Assembly: GCA_903928045.1 (NCBI GenBank)
Contig: CAIYPH010000273.1
Coordinates: forward strand, 1 to 6,241
Direction: 5' to 3'
Source: an uncultured Rhodospirillales bacterium
Lineage (GTDB): Bacteria; Pseudomonadota; Alphaproteobacteria; Acetobacterales; Acetobacteraceae
DNA length: 6,241 bases
The notes under the pieces are model-generated. The model ran no database searches. It saw nothing but the letters and a program-made list of their open reading frames with translations, and was not told the DNA's origin. Shown piece after piece: positions 5,305 to 6,241 of this stretch; positions within the stretch are counted from its first letter, which is position 1; the number at the start of each line of letters is the position of its first letter. The position numbers were made by a program, and so were the translations under genes.

Positions 5305-6241
5305 CCACCCCGACCAAAGATGACCTTATCGCCGAAATCCGCGCGATGAGCCGGCTCGCCTTTCCCCTCGTGCTGACCCAGCTCGCCGGGATCAGCGCCA
5401 ACGTGCTCGAAATCATGCTGGCCGGCCACCTCAACGCGACCGTGATGGGGGCCGTCGCGGTCGGCACCAATGTCTGGCATTTCGCCTCGATGGGCCTGAT
5501 CGGGGTGATGATGTCGCTCTCCCCCTCGATCGCCCAGCTCGACGGCGCCGGACGGCGCGACGAATCGGCCGCCCTTTTCATCCAGGCGCTCTGGCTGGGT
5601 GGGGCGGTCGGGCTCGTCTGCCTTGTGCTGATGCAACTCCTCGGTCCGCTCCTGATCGCAGCACTGGGCCTCGATGCCGGCCTGGCGCGGGAGGCGACGA
5701 TTTTCATGCGCGCCGTCAGCTTCGGCGCCCCGGCTTTGCCGATGTACGTCGCCTGCCGCGGACTGACCGAGGGGCTGTCGATGCCGCGCCCTTCGTTGCT
5801 GTTCGGCCTGCTCGGACTGGTCGTGCTTGCCCCGGTCGGCTGGCTACTGATGTTTCCGCTCGGCATGGGGTCTTTCGGCACGGGCCTCGCGCTGACGTTC
5901 ACCCTCTGGGTGCAATTCGCCGCCTTCCTGGTCTTCGTCCTCAGGAGCCCGCGCTACCGCGATCTCGCCTGGCCTGCCCGCCTCCCCGGACCGGATCGCG
6001 CGATGATGTGGTCGCTGTTCCGCCTCGGCGGGCCGATGGCGGTCAGCCTGCTGATGGAGAGCGGGATGTTCAGCGCAACCGCCCTGCTGATCGGCCGCTT
6101 CGGCGCGGTCGCGGTCGCCGGCCATCAGGTCGCGCTGTCGGTCTCCGCGGTCACGTTCATGGTCCCGCTCGGATTTGCCATCGCCACCACGGTGCGGGTC
6201 GGTAATGCCACGGGACGGGGGGACATGCCGGCCGTCCGCCG
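5301..6241 (+). CDS. MATE-family multidrug/cation antiporter, NorM-like (3' end outside window)
   Basis: At least 313 residues of a membrane transporter run off the right edge; family members are about 450. From residue 1 at CTG 5301: TM1 with TQLAGISANVLEIMLAGHL (26-44), TM2 with MGAVAVGTNVWH (49-60), then hydrophobic helices at about 61-78, 95-120, 135-155, 165-185, 193-214, 244-265 and 275-297. Strong NorM-type signatures are LMESGMFSATALLIGRFG (251-268), AGHQVALS (273-280) and GFAIATTVRVGNATGRGD (291-308). These proteins export drugs or cationic compounds across the inner membrane using a Na+ or H+ gradient. Glu253 matches the conserved TM7 acidic residue. The usual TM1 Asp is Glu37 here. 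Start: CTG 5301 follows GGGAG (5290-5294) by six bases and keeps the pre-TM1 helix KDDLIAEIRA. ATG 5346 has no ribosome site and would lose it. ATG 5269 needs one extra C. Confidence 0.85.
   Translation, partial: MTTPTKDDLIAEIRAMSRLAFPLVLTQLAGISANVLEIMLAGHLNATVMGAVAVGTNVWHFASMGLIGVMMSLSPSIAQLDGAGRRDESAALFIQALWLGGAVGLVCLVLMQLLGPLLIAALGLDAGLAREATIFMRAVSFGAPALPMYVACRGLTEGLSMPRPSLLFGLLGLVVLAPVGWLLMFPLGMGSFGTGLALTFTLWVQFAAFLVFVLRSPRYRDLAWPARLPGPDRAMMWSLFRLGGPMAVSLLMESGMFSATALLIGRFGAVAVAGHQVALSVSAVTFMVPLGFAIATTVRVGNATGRGDMPAVR

Noticed and set aside
4523..5902. Long minus-strand ORF across the racemase and MATE genes
   Set aside because: It is off-frame to both real genes and crosses the divergent control region; the racemase and MATE motifs are clear in their own frames.

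Overview
The window is about 6.2 kb of high-GC DNA with strong C/G third-position bias. It reads as chromosomal sequence of an alphaproteobacterium, and I infer Acetobacteraceae (Rhodospirillales). That rests on codon use, on remembered similarity of the YraN tail and the Pro/Arg-rich small protein to that family, and on an A/T-rich hairpin element that resembles repeats I recall from those genomes. No tRNA, rRNA, CRISPR array, transposase or integrase was found.

Layout, left to right. (1) The last 33 codons of a YraN/UPF0102-type protein end at 99. (2) A small exported protein with helical repeats lies at 145-570. (3) A 256-bp gap carries two perfect hairpins (595-618 and 707-731) in A/T-rich surroundings, probably one copy of a dispersed intergenic repeat. 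(4) A large exported TPR protein with two conserved His-rich signatures lies at 827-2407. (5) An unusual low-GC patch at 2408-2588 holds an 8-bp direct repeat, a sequence able to fold as a compact three-way junction (2458-2524), and a promoter-like box. (6) A Pro/Ala/Arg-rich small ORF at 2589-3080 ends in a low-GC tail that carries a diverged second copy of sequence lying just before the ORF. (7) An alpha/beta-hydrolase with an intact Ser-Asp-His triad lies at 3148-3993. It overlaps tail to tail by 16 bp with (8) a minus-strand membrane protein (3978-4406), which follows (9) a minus-strand Asp/Glu-racemase-type protein (4435-5190). (10) A MATE-family efflux transporter diverges from the racemase and runs off the right edge. 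Its start is unclear because a run of seven C separates a good ATG from the reading frame.

The genes do not form one recognisable pathway. The plus-strand block (YraN, small exported protein, TPR protein, small ORF, hydrolase) has sizeable gaps and probably several transcripts. The minus-strand racemase and membrane protein look like a two-gene operon. The racemase and MATE genes share a short divergent control region with an imperfect dyad. I found no complete novel system. The most unusual parts are the 2408-3080 block (three-way junction plus diverged direct repeats around a small ORF) and the MATE start region.
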